From Paracoccus sp. (in: a-proteobacteria) (lineage in GTDB: Bacteria > Pseudomonadota > Alphaproteobacteria > Rhodobacterales > Rhodobacteraceae): 64,000 nucleotides of DNA. The notes under the pieces were generated by a model, which was not told the origin of the DNA, did not search any database, and saw only the letters and a list, made by a program, of their open reading frames with translations. This document shows positions 45,750 through 58,397 of the stretch, piece by piece. Made by a program: the position numbers and the translations under genes. The stretch covers positions 1 to 64,000 of the forward strand of contig NZ_JAUNTO010000006.1 in NCBI RefSeq assembly GCF_030538655.1, in the 5' to 3' direction. Within the stretch, counting starts at the first letter, position 1. Each line of letters starts with the position of its first letter.

Positions 45750-45778
45750 TTGCCTCTGCCGCGCGTGATCGCTAAACG
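45750..45778 (+). promoter_or_regulatory. candidate promoter of tRNA-Ser
   Basis: TTGCCT (45750-45755) and TAAACG (45773-45778) with 17-base spacing, ending eight bases before the mature tRNA 5' end. The -35 is fair and the -10 weak. Confidence 0.4.
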
Positions 45779-45785
45779 CGTCGGC

Positions 45786-45875
45786 GGAGTGGTGGCCGAG
45801 TGGTCGAAGGCACACCCCTGCTAAGGGTGCAGGCGGGAAACCGTCTCGAGGGTTCGAATCCCTTCCACTCCGCCA
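45786..45875 (+). tRNA. tRNA-Ser (anticodon GCU)
   Basis: 90-nt class II tRNA. The acceptor stem pairs GGAGTGG (45786-45792) with CCACTCC (45865-45871), then discriminator G and an encoded CCA. The anticodon stem CACCC/GGGTG encloses the loop CTGCTAA with anticodon GCT at 45820-45822, reading AGC and AGU. A long variable arm (CAGGCGGGAAACCGTCTC region) and the GGTTCGAATCC T-arm are present. Fragments of an integrative element follow directly at its 3' end. Confidence 0.96.
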
Positions 45876-46319
45876 CTTCAGTCCGCCTCTGGGCACGCCA
45901 ATCGCCGCCGATTGCCGCACTTGGCCCGCAATAAGCGTCCTTAGCAGTTCCGTCTTCGATCCCATGATGCGGATTGCGTCGTCCGCGACCTCGACACGCT
46001 GCGCCAGCGAGCGCAGGTGATCCCGCCGATAGCCCCCCTCGCTGCCCTTGATGCGCTCGCGTGCGTTATGGGCGAAGCCCCGGATCATCGTGGGACTGAG
46101 GGCGCTGTGGCCGGGGCTTTCAAGCAACGCCTGTGCGCGGTCGGCGTCGGCCCTCGCCTGATCGCGGATGACCTTGAGGCCGGCGATACGCTCCTTGAGC
46201 GCCGGGTCGTCCAGATCGGCAACGCCCGCCTCGATGGCGTCGTAGAGGCGCTTGAGGCGCTGTTCCGATTCGGTGGCCTGTCGCTGCAACGAGGCGATAT
46301 GCTCACGGCGGCGTTCGGC
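45876..46319 (-). pseudogene. large serine recombinase, C-terminal fragment
   Basis: About 148 residues read in one minus-strand frame and match only the C-terminal coiled-coil part of a large serine (resolvase/invertase) recombinase: ERRREHIASLQRQATESEQR, KRLYDAIEAGVADLDDPALK, RDQARADADRAQALLES, and the tail KWRSGRDSNP. The catalytic N-terminal domain and zinc ribbon are missing. The frame runs on through the tRNA-Ser on its antisense strand, the layout seen when such genes lie at an integration site. It joins a ParB-like fragment in another frame at about 46319. Confidence 0.82.
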
Positions 46320-46519
46320 CTGAGGCGAAGCCGCTGCTTCACCACATGCGCGGAGGTGCCGAAGCGGGCGGCGATTTCCTCCGCTCCCCATCCGCGATTT
46401 TCCGAAAGCTCGCGGAAGCGCTCGAACTCGTCGGCGGGGTGCAGGTTCTCGCGGTTGACGTTCTCGTCAAGGCTGATTTCCGCCGCATCGTTTGCCGTGT
46501 CGATGACGCAGCGGATCGG
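46320..46519 (-). pseudogene. ParB-like protein, internal fragment
   Basis: About 66 residues match the middle of ParB/RepB nuclease-type partition proteins found on mobile elements: DAAEISLDENVNRENLHPADE, then EEIAARFGTSAHVVKQRLRL, the helix-turn-helix. Both the start and the end of a normal ParB gene are missing. The match stops exactly where the recombinase fragment begins (in a different frame) and, on the other side, where the AraC fragment begins on the opposite strand. Confidence 0.78.
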
Positions 46520-46536
46520 TGCATCCATCCGCCACC

Positions 46537-47283
46537 ATGTCAGCCTTCCTCGCTCGCGATTATCGCGACGGACTGCATCGGCTGGCACGTTTCAAGCGAC
46601 TGTGCACGCCGGAAGAACTTTCAGTGATGGAAAGCGGCGACGAATGCCGGATCACCCTGCGCTGGTTTTATACCCATGAGGTCGAGCCGGATGCCGCAGC
46701 GGAAGTCACCTTCGCCGCGATCCTCGAACTGGGGCGGCGCGGCACTGGGCGGCATATCAGGCCGCTTCAGGTCGAAATGGTTCGGCAGGGACCGGTTTCC
46801 GAGACGCATCGCAGCTATTTCGACGCACCCGTCCGGGCCGGTTGCCCGCAGAATGCGCTGGTGCTGAATCGGGACGATTTGAATCTTCCCTTCGCCGGGC
46901 ACAACCCCGAATTGCTGGCGGTCCTGGAGCCGGCACTTGCCGCCTCGCTTGGGGAGATCGAGGCACAGTCCTCTTTGTTGGAGCAGGTCAAAATTCTGAT
47001 TAAACGCCGTCTTGCAAGCGGCAAGCCGGAAGTTGCCGACGTGGCGCATGAACTCGGCATGAGCGAGCGAACGTTACAACGCCGGATTACCGAGCAGGGA
47101 TCGAGCTATCGCGAACTCCTGGAAGATGCGCGGCAAGAGCTTGGCCGGCATCTGCTCTCGGACGGCCAGAACGGAATCGGCGAGATCGCCTTCCTGCTGG
47201 GATTTCAGGACACCAGCTCGTTCTACCGGGCGTTCCGATCATGGGAGGGCGTCACACCGGCACAGTGGCGAGGGATGCATTAA
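46537..47283 (+). pseudogene. AraC family regulator, 5'-truncated
   Basis: 248 residues from MSAFLARDY. The C-terminal AraC DNA-binding domain is complete (ELGMSERTLQRRITEQGSSY, IGEIAFLLGFQDTSSFYRAFRSWEGVTPAQWRG). The upstream part is only the rear of an arabinose-binding-type ligand domain (CRITLRWFYTHEVEPDAAA), about 80-100 residues shorter than full-length members near 340. The sequence before 46537 belongs to the opposite-strand ParB fragment, so the 5' end was cut by rearrangement. It may still make a DNA-binding protein if transcribed. Confidence 0.7.
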
Positions 47284-47522
47284 CGTCATGCCCCTGTCGC
47301 GCTATTCCAGCACGGCCCGTCCGCGTTTCCGCATATCCGACTGAAGGCTATGGAATAGACGTCGTTTTCGGTATCGTCGTCTTCGGCCCGCCATCCCAAG
47401 CCATAACCCTGACCTTTCAGCCCATATTCGCGGCTGCAAGCGCGGCTTGCCTTGTGTATCTGCCACACAAAAACCGCCGCCGGAACTCGATCCGGCGGCG
47501 GTGTGGTTTGCGGATGCAAGCG
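47284..47522. other. spacer between AraC fragment and TakP-like gene
   Basis: 239 bases. The minus strand has a 77-residue open frame (47286-47519), but it runs through the terminator hairpin and has no ribosome site, so I do not call it. Apart from the terminator I see nothing convincing; it may mark the right end of the rearranged segment. Confidence 0.4.
47469..47501 (-). terminator. intrinsic terminator of the TakP-like gene
   Basis: CCGCCGCCGGA (47474-47484), a six-base loop and TCCGGCGGCGG (47491-47501) form a perfect 11-bp stem 22 bases after the stop of the minus-strand gene; the A run at 47469-47473 is its U tract. Confidence 0.9.
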
Positions 47523-48668
<1,146 letters not shown>

Positions 48669-48868
48669 CTAAGAACAGGATCGGGTGAGTCGTTCCGACC
48701 CGTCAGTGACCGCCCTGTATGCCGCCGCAGTTTAGTGCGACGGATCGGCCCGTCCAGTAGGCAGAAGGGTCAAATACGGTTGAAAAATGCCGGGGCGATG
48801 CCCCGGCAAGGTGGTGCCGGGGGGAACCGGCCAATGGATGACCGCGCGCGGCGATCAGACCAGCCCGG

Positions 48869-48914
48869 ATTGTATCGCTACAAACCCGATGCTAGACAAA
48901 CAGAACGATACAAT
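48869..48914. promoter_or_regulatory. candidate MocR operator, CGATACAA boxes
   Basis: ATTGTATCG (48869-48877) and CGATACAAT (48906-48914) are inverted copies in the spacer between the TakP-like gene and the MocR gene; a third CGATACAA lies at 48949-48956 just inside the MocR coding start. MocR-family proteins bind spaced repeats with one domain per half-site. Binding is inferred. Confidence 0.5.
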
Positions 48915-48943
48915 TGCGCCATGCGCCACGAAAGAAAAACATT

Positions 48944-50389
48944 GTGACCGATACAAAGTGGCAACCGAAACTTTCCGACGAGGCAGGGCCGAAATTCCGC
49001 GCATTGGCCAATGCCCTGCGTGATGCCACGCGTTCCGGTGAGTTGCCGCCCGGCACGCGCCTGCCTGCGGTGCGTGATCTGGCCTGGCGGCTGGGGATCA
49101 CGCCGGGCACCGTGGCCCGCGCGTATCAGATCGCGGCGGCCGAAGGGGTGGTGGACAGCCATGTCGGGCGCGGCAGCTTTGTCGCGCAGCCGCGTCCGCG
49201 TATCGGGCCGCTGCAACCGATGTTGACGGATCGGGTCGATTCGCCGGCGCATGGCCGCGCCACTGTTGATCTGCGCATCCCGCAACTGCCCGATTGCGGC
49301 CAGACCGAAGCGATCCGTGCCGCGATGATCCGCGCCGCCGCCCGGATCGGTGACGATGTGCTGGATTACCCCTCGCTGACCCGTGACCGCAATTGTCGCG
49401 CCGCGCTGTGCCGCTGGCTGTCTGAACGCGGTCCCGGCAGCTTTGGTCCCGATGACATCGTGCTGACCCATGGCGGGCAGAATGCCATCGTCATGGTCAT
49501 GTCACTGTGCCTGTCCGGTGATCGACCGCGTGTGCTGTGTGAATCGCTGGCCTATCCGGGCCTGCGTCATGCCGCGCGCCTGCTGCGCGCCGAAATCATG
49601 CCGGTCGCGATGGATGACGAAGGCATGATCCCCGACGATCTGGACCGCGCGGCCCGCAGCAGCGGCGCACGGCTGGTCTGCCTGACGCCCTCGGCCCAGA
49701 ACCCCACCGTCGCACGTATGGGTGCAACGCGGCGTCAGGCTCTGGTCGCCGTCGCGCGTCGTCACGATCTGCAAATCATCGAGGACGAATGCTTTTCCGG
49801 GCCAATGGTGCCGCGTGACATCAGTGAAACATCGGTCAGCTTGCGGGCATTGGCCCCGGAACGCGTCTGGCACGTGTCCAGCCTGTCCAAGATCCTGTCA
49901 GCCGGGCTGCGCTTTGGTTTTGTCATCTGCCCCGAGGGCATGGGGGCGGCGGGCCGCTTGGCCGCGCAGCACAGCCACTTTGGCTTGTCGTTGCCGCTGG
50001 TCGGACTGGTGACAGAACTGATCGAATCCGGCGCCGCCTGCGATCTGGCCCGCAAGGTGCAGTCGGTGTTCGCCGACCGTGTTCGGCTGGCGCGGCGTGT
50101 GCTGGCGGGCATCAGTTTTGTCAGTCAGCCGGGGGTGCCGTTTCTGTGGCTGAACCTCCCGACAGGCTGGCGGGCCTCGACCTTTGCCACCCGCACCGCC
50201 GAAAACGGTGTGCTGGTGCGATCGGCGGATGAGTTTTCTGCCGTCGGTGATCGTGGCGGCGCGGCACCGGCGATGCCCAATGCGGTGCGCATCGCGCTGC
50301 CCTGCAAGATAGACCGGGCGCTGCTGGCCGACGGCCTGGCCACCGTTGTTCGGCTGTATCATACCCCGCCGGGCGATCTGCCGGTGTAA
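48944..50389 (+). CDS. MocR-type PLP-dependent transcriptional regulator
   Basis: 481 residues. An N-terminal GntR winged helix (about 15-80: LANALRDATRSGELPPGTRLPAVRD, GTVARAYQIAAAEGVV) is joined to a fold-type I aminotransferase-like domain (about 110-470). The PLP lysine is in HVSSLSKILSAGLR and the cofactor-ring contacts in TPSAQNPTVARM. MocR proteins such as PdxR, GabR and TauR use PLP and a ligand to control vitamin B6, GABA or taurine genes. No such enzyme genes are adjacent; the TakP-like gene is the divergent neighbour. The likely start is GTG at 48944, with only a weak ribosome site. Confidence 0.88.
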   Translation: MTDTKWQPKLSDEAGPKFRALANALRDATRSGELPPGTRLPAVRDLAWRLGITPGTVARAYQIAAAEGVVDSHVGRGSFVAQPRPRIGPLQPMLTDRVDSPAHGRATVDLRIPQLPDCGQTEAIRAAMIRAAARIGDDVLDYPSLTRDRNCRAALCRWLSERGPGSFGPDDIVLTHGGQNAIVMVMSLCLSGDRPRVLCESLAYPGLRHAARLLRAEIMPVAMDDEGMIPDDLDRAARSSGARLVCLTPSAQNPTVARMGATRRQALVAVARRHDLQIIEDECFSGPMVPRDISETSVSLRALAPERVWHVSSLSKILSAGLRFGFVICPEGMGAAGRLAAQHSHFGLSLPLVGLVTELIESGAACDLARKVQSVFADRVRLARRVLAGISFVSQPGVPFLWLNLPTGWRASTFATRTAENGVLVRSADEFSAVGDRGGAAPAMPNAVRIALPCKIDRALLADGLATVVRLYHTPPGDLPV

Positions 50390-50391
50390 TG

Positions 50392-50415
50392 AAAAGGGGG
50401 GTGCGTGCCCCCCTT
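50392..50415. terminator. bidirectional intrinsic terminator
   Basis: GGGGGG (50396-50401), loop TGCGTG and CCCCCC (50408-50413), with AAAA on the left giving a U tract for eno on the minus strand and TT on the right. It lies between the convergent MocR and eno genes. Confidence 0.75.
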
Positions 50416-50420
50416 GGCGA

Positions 50421-52447
<2,027 letters not shown>

Positions 52448-52461
52448 CTTCTGTCCGCAAA

Positions 52462-52500
52462 TATCCTCTGGGGGTCCGGGGGGCGAAGCGCCCCCGGCGC
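52462..52500 (-). repeat. intergenic hairpin repeat of Rhodobacterales type
   Basis: CCGGGGG (52476-52482) pairs with CCCCCGG (52491-52497) around a GC-GAA-GC core. Read on the minus strand it is followed by the CCCCAGAGGATATTTGCGG sequence. I recognise this hairpin-plus-GAGGATATTT arrangement as one that recurs between genes in this family; copy number in this genome needs a search. Here it supplies the ribosome-site region of the downstream gene. Confidence 0.5.
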
Positions 52501-52511
52501 CACCCGCGCCG

Positions 52512-53912
52512 TTATGTCCCACAGAATGTGCGGGGAACAACCTCATCTGGCAAGGGCGGGCGCGCCAGATCATCCCATTCGGCGCGATCCTCGAACGGAT
52601 GAACCAAGGCTTGGGCCAGCAAATCAAACGGCGCACGGTCAGCGGCAAGGGCCGCCTGAATCGCCTGCTCGATCCGATGGGTGCGGGGGATGCGGCGGGG
52701 GTTTGCCGCTGCCATCCGCGCCGCATCCGGCCCGCGTGCCTGCCAACGGCCCGCCCAGCCGTCAAAAGCGGCGCGGTCGGTGAACTCATCCCGCGCGCGA
52801 CCGTCGGCCAGCCCGGCAAAAACGCGGGTGAAATCGGCGCGCTGCGTGGCCATCAACCGCAGCAGATCCTCGATCAGCGGCTGATCCTCTGGGGTGGCGT
52901 CAATTCCCAGCTTATCGCCAAAGCGCGCCAGCCATTCCGCCTGATACAATGCCGGAAAACGGTGAACGGATGTCGTGGCGGCAGCCACGGCTGCATCCTG
53001 CTCGCCCATCAGCGGGATCAGACAAGTGGCAAGCTGCGCCAGATTCCACACCGCGATCTGCGGCTGTTCCGACCAGCGATAGCGCCCGTGCGCATCAATC
53101 GAGGAAAACACCGTATCAGGATGAAACCCGTCGATGAAGGCGCAGGGACCATAATCAATCGTCTCGCCCGACACGGCTATGTTATCGGTGTTCATCACCC
53201 CGTGAATAAAGCCCAGGGCCATCCAGCGCGCAATCGTGCCCGCCTGCGCCGCGATCACCGCATCCAGCAGCCCCAGCGGACCATCCGCACCGGGATAGTG
53301 CCGTGCAATGACGTGATCGGTCAGCGCCGCCAGCGCCTCGGTGTCGCCACGCACCGCGAAATATTCGAATGTGCCCACCCGGATATGACTGGACGCCACG
53401 CGGGTCAGCACCGCGCCGGGATAGACCGTCTCGCGGATCACCCGCTCGCCCGTGGTCACCGCGGCCAGCGCGCGGGTGGTCGGCACATGGGCGGCGGCCA
53501 TGAACTCGCTGACCAGATATTCGCGCAGCACCGGGCCAAGCCATGCCCGCCCGTCGCCCCGGCGCGAAAATGGCGTCTGACCCGACCCTTTCAGTTGCAG
53601 ATCAAAGCGTGCGCCGTCCGGGGCGATCACTTCGCCCAGCAACAGCGCGCGGCCATCGCCCAACTGCGGCACGAACCCGCCGAACTGGTGCCCGGCATAG
53701 GCCATGGCCAGCGGTGCGGCCCCATCGGGCACCGCATTTCCCGCCAGCATCGCCACGCCATCAGGCCCGGCCAGCCAGTCGGCATCCAGACCCAGCCGTT
53801 CGGCCAAGGATCGGTTCAGGGCGAACAGCGCCGGATCGCGCACCGGAACCGGCGGCTGACGGGCAAAGAACCGCGCGGGCAGGCGGGCATAGCTGTTGTC
53901 GAAACGGATCAT
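52512..53912 (-). CDS. selO: SelO family protein adenylyltransferase (YdiU)
   Basis: 466-residue pseudokinase-fold enzyme that transfers AMP to Ser/Thr/Tyr of proteins (AMPylation) in redox control. The nucleotide-binding region is [19 protein letters not shown] and [21 protein letters not shown]; the catalytic-loop equivalent is [23 protein letters not shown] with the Asn and Asp metal ligands (quoted as separate motifs). The C-terminus ends TFCGT, the conserved Cys position that is selenocysteine in animals. Length is slightly below the common 480-490. Confidence 0.95.
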   Translation of the reverse strand: MIRFDNSYARLPARFFARQPPVPVRDPALFALNRSLAERLGLDADWLAGPDGVAMLAGNAVPDGAAPLAMAYAGHQFGGFVPQLGDGRALLLGEVIAPDGARFDLQLKGSGQTPFSRRGDGRAWLGPVLREYLVSEFMAAAHVPTTRALAAVTTGERVIRETVYPGAVLTRVASSHIRVGTFEYFAVRGDTEALAALTDHVIARHYPGADGPLGLLDAVIAAQAGTIARWMALGFIHGVMNTDNIAVSGETIDYGPCAFIDGFHPDTVFSSIDAHGRYRWSEQPQIAVWNLAQLATCLIPLMGEQDAAVAAATTSVHRFPALYQAEWLARFGDKLGIDATPEDQPLIEDLLRLMATQRADFTRVFAGLADGRARDEFTDRAAFDGWAGRWQARGPDAARMAAANPRRIPRTHRIEQAIQAALAADRAPFDLLAQALVHPFEDRAEWDDLARPPLPDEVVPRTFCGT

Positions 53913-53956
53913 GGTGCCTCCTGTTGTCCTTGGATCTAGGGCGGCGCGGCACCAAT

Positions 53957-53988
53957 AAAAAGGGCCGCGCCGGAATCCGGCACGGCCC
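53957..53988 (-). terminator. intrinsic terminator of aqpZ
   Basis: GGGCCG (53962-53967) and CGGCCC (53983-53988) extended by GCCGG/CCGGC with one mismatch and a three-base loop; AAAAA at 53957-53961 is the U tract for minus-strand transcripts ending after aqpZ. Confidence 0.88.
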
Positions 53989-54008
53989 GCAGTCGGAAAA
54001 TCCGCGGC

Positions 54009-54716
54009 TTAGCGCGAACCGCGCGGCGCGGCGTGGGGCGAGCGGGTGATCCCCGCGCCATGCAGGATACCGGCCAGCGCACCGCCCGCCAGCGGGGCGA
54101 TGATGAACAGCCACAGTTGCGACATCGCCTGACCGCCTGCGAACAGCGCCGGGCCGATGGACCGCGCCGGGTTCACCGAAACGCCGGTCACGTCGATGCC
54201 GACCAGGTGGATACCGGCCAGCGTCAGACCGATGGCCAGCCCGGCAAAGCCCAGCGGCGCATCGGATTGCGTCGCGCCCAGAATGACCGTCACGAACAGG
54301 AAGGTCGCCACGAATTCGAACACCAGCGCCGCCGTCAGGCTGTAGCCGCCGTTATAGCCGGGACCAAAACCGTTCTGGCCCAGCCCGTTGGTGGCCAGCG
54401 AATAGTCCGCCTTGCCCGAGGCGATCACATAGATCACGAAAGCCGCCGCAATCGCACCCAGAACCTGCGCGATGACATAGACGATGAAATCGCCCATTTC
54501 CTGACGGCCCGACAGCAGAAAGCCCAGCGACACGGCAGGGTTCAGCTGCGCGCCCGAAATCGCGCCAAAGCCATAGGCGGCGGCGACGATGGACAGGCCA
54601 AAGGCCATGGCGATGCCATGAAAGCCGATATGAGCGCCCATCAGCACGGCAGAGCCGACACCAAAGAACACGAGGATGAACGTGCCGATAAATTCGGCAA
54701 TTGCCTTGGATGACAT
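54009..54716 (-). CDS. aqpZ: aquaporin Z
   Basis: 235-residue inner-membrane water channel with six helices and two NPA half-helices, LNPAV near residue 62 and VNPARSIGP near 185. The Arg after the second NPA and His in the second half (LAGIHLVGID) suit the narrow aromatic/arginine filter of water-selective AqpZ rather than GlpF. The ATG at 54716 is chosen over an upstream frame to 54767. A symmetric FNR-type sequence lies 45-58 bases upstream. Confidence 0.95.
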   Translation of the reverse strand: MSSKAIAEFIGTFILVFFGVGSAVLMGAHIGFHGIAMAFGLSIVAAAYGFGAISGAQLNPAVSLGFLLSGRQEMGDFIVYVIAQVLGAIAAAFVIYVIASGKADYSLATNGLGQNGFGPGYNGGYSLTAALVFEFVATFLFVTVILGATQSDAPLGFAGLAIGLTLAGIHLVGIDVTGVSVNPARSIGPALFAGGQAMSQLWLFIIAPLAGGALAGILHGAGITRSPHAAPRGSR

Positions 54717-54760
54717 GGGGATCTCCCGATATGGTTGTGCGGCGTTCAGAACGCCTTGGA

Positions 54761-54774
54761 TTGACATAAGTCAA
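54761..54774. promoter_or_regulatory. FNR/CRP-type box upstream of aqpZ
   Basis: TTGAC-ATAA-GTCAA is a perfect 5+4+5 palindrome matching the shape of FNR/Dnr/NNR-type sites (TTGAT-N4-ATCAA; NNR sites end GTCAA). Its centre is 51 bases from the aqpZ start codon and about 43 from the SMR stop. Confidence 0.55.
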
Positions 54775-54810
54775 TCATTTTTAACACCAACCACCATTTG
54801 TGACCCTACG

Positions 54811-55152
54811 TCAATGCGAGGCGCTGCCGGAAAACAGGTTCAGCACGACCACGCCCGCGATAATCAACCCGATCCCGATCATGCCCGCCGTATCTATCTG
54901 TTGGCCAAAGACAAACCGTCCGATCAGCGCCACGCAGGCCACCCCAAGCCCCGACCAGATCGCATAGGCGATCCCCAATGGAATGACCCGCAGCACATGC
55001 GACAACAGATAGAACGACAGAGCATAGCCAAGCGCCATCAACAGCGTCGGCGCAAGCCGCGTGAACTGTTCGGAGCGCTGCAACATGCTGGTGGCGAAAA
55101 TCTCAAAGGCGATGGCGATGGCAAGGATGCCATAGGTCAGAAATGCAGGCAT
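54811..55152 (-). CDS. SMR family multidrug efflux protein
   Basis: 113-residue four-helix inner-membrane transporter. The essential membrane Glu is in AIAFEIFATSMLQRSE, a pattern close to EmrE/QacE rather than SugE/Gdx. YALSFYLLSHVLRVIPLGIAYAIWSGLG carries the typical helix 2-3 features (stated as family signature). It exports quaternary cations in exchange for protons as a dual-topology dimer; a paired SMR gene is absent, consistent with a homodimer. It is divergent from obgE. Confidence 0.92.
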   Translation of the reverse strand: MPAFLTYGILAIAIAFEIFATSMLQRSEQFTRLAPTLLMALGYALSFYLLSHVLRVIPLGIAYAIWSGLGVACVALIGRFVFGQQIDTAGMIGIGLIIAGVVVLNLFSGSASH

Positions 55153-55225
55153 GATCTTTCTCTTTTTTCGGTTTGCTCAGGCTCTAAGATCTGCTTGATT
55201 TCTTGTCACGCTCACCTTTCTGTGA

Positions 55226-57426
<2,201 letters not shown>

Positions 57427-57459
57427 CGGGGCAGGGCCGGTCGGGGCCGGGCACCCCGG

Positions 57460-58356
57460 TCAGGCGATGCCTTGCCGCTGCCGTGACAGAACCGTCCGCC
57501 CGCCATCTGCGGCCAGGCGCATCGCGTCCTGGCCAGGTTCGGGCAGCGACAAAACGGCCTGCCGCAGAACCTCGATCCCCTCGTCGCTGCTGCGGGGCAG
57601 GGTGGCCGGGTCAATCGGTGCGCCGATGGTCAGACGATAGGGCTGGCTGGCCTTGTTCAGCACCTCGTTGAACAGGGTCACGTCGCGCAGTGTCGGGTGG
57701 ATCGCATCCAGCAGATAGAACAGGGCCGAGTTGCGCGCCCGGATACGCAGCGGGATGACGGGTGCGCCGAACTTGCGCGCGATCATGGCGGCACTGGCCA
57801 TCCACGGGCGTTCGTGCAACGTCAGCCCGCGCCGCTTGGCCAGCCGCCCCGAGGGAAAGATCAGCCCGATACGTCCGGCCCCCAACGCCTCGCGCGTGTA
57901 GTCCATAGTGGCGCGGGTCTTGGCGTGGCTGCGCTTTTCCTGTCGCCATTCCACCGGCGCGATCAGGCTGACCATCTGCGGCAGCACGCGGATCATGTCC
58001 TGATTGGCATAGATGAACAGATCGTCGCGCAACTGGCTGATGACCGCGTGCAGCACCAGACCATCGGCGATGCCGGTGGGGTGGTTGGCCACGATCAGCG
58101 CCGGGCCGGTGGCGGGGAGATGTTCCAGCCCCTGCACCGTGACATCGCGCACGATCAGCGATTCCATGCGCCGCACGATGTCGGGCGTGGGCAGATCGCG
58201 GAATTCGGCCGCCAGCCGGATCGTTTCGGGATAGCGCAGCAGGTGCATCATCACGCTGCGGGCCAGCGCGTGATGTGGGCGCCCCGAAAAGAGCCACGGC
58301 GCGCGTTCCGCGATCAGCGGGTCCAGCCGGGCCTGCATGTCTTCCTTGGCGTTCAT
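57460..58356 (-). CDS. 1-acyl-sn-glycerol-3-phosphate acyltransferase-like (OlsA candidate)
   Basis: 298-residue PlsC-type acyltransferase. The catalytic motif is NHPTGIADG, where His and Asp are five residues apart rather than the usual four, as in OlsA/hemolysin-like members. The glycerol-phosphate or substrate block is GLIFPSGRLAKRR, in place of FPEGTRS. No transmembrane helix is obvious. It could acylate lyso-ornithine lipid made by OlsB (encoded at 9908-10657) or glycerophospholipids. An alternative start is the ATG at 58338. It converges with proB. Confidence 0.72.
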   Translation of the reverse strand: MNAKEDMQARLDPLIAERAPWLFSGRPHHALARSVMMHLLRYPETIRLAAEFRDLPTPDIVRRMESLIVRDVTVQGLEHLPATGPALIVANHPTGIADGLVLHAVISQLRDDLFIYANQDMIRVLPQMVSLIAPVEWRQEKRSHAKTRATMDYTREALGAGRIGLIFPSGRLAKRRGLTLHERPWMASAAMIARKFGAPVIPLRIRARNSALFYLLDAIHPTLRDVTLFNEVLNKASQPYRLTIGAPIDPATLPRSSDEGIEVLRQAVLSLPEPGQDAMRLAADGGRTVLSRQRQGIA

Positions 58357-58397
58357 GACAGCACTATCACCGTTTCGTGTCGTCGGGCCAATAGGCT

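Noticed and set aside
45639..45785. Continuation of the recombinase reading frame through and beyond the tRNA-Ser
   Set aside because: The frame stays open through the antisense of the tRNA and its promoter, but this part is tRNA sequence read backwards and not protein-coding evidence.
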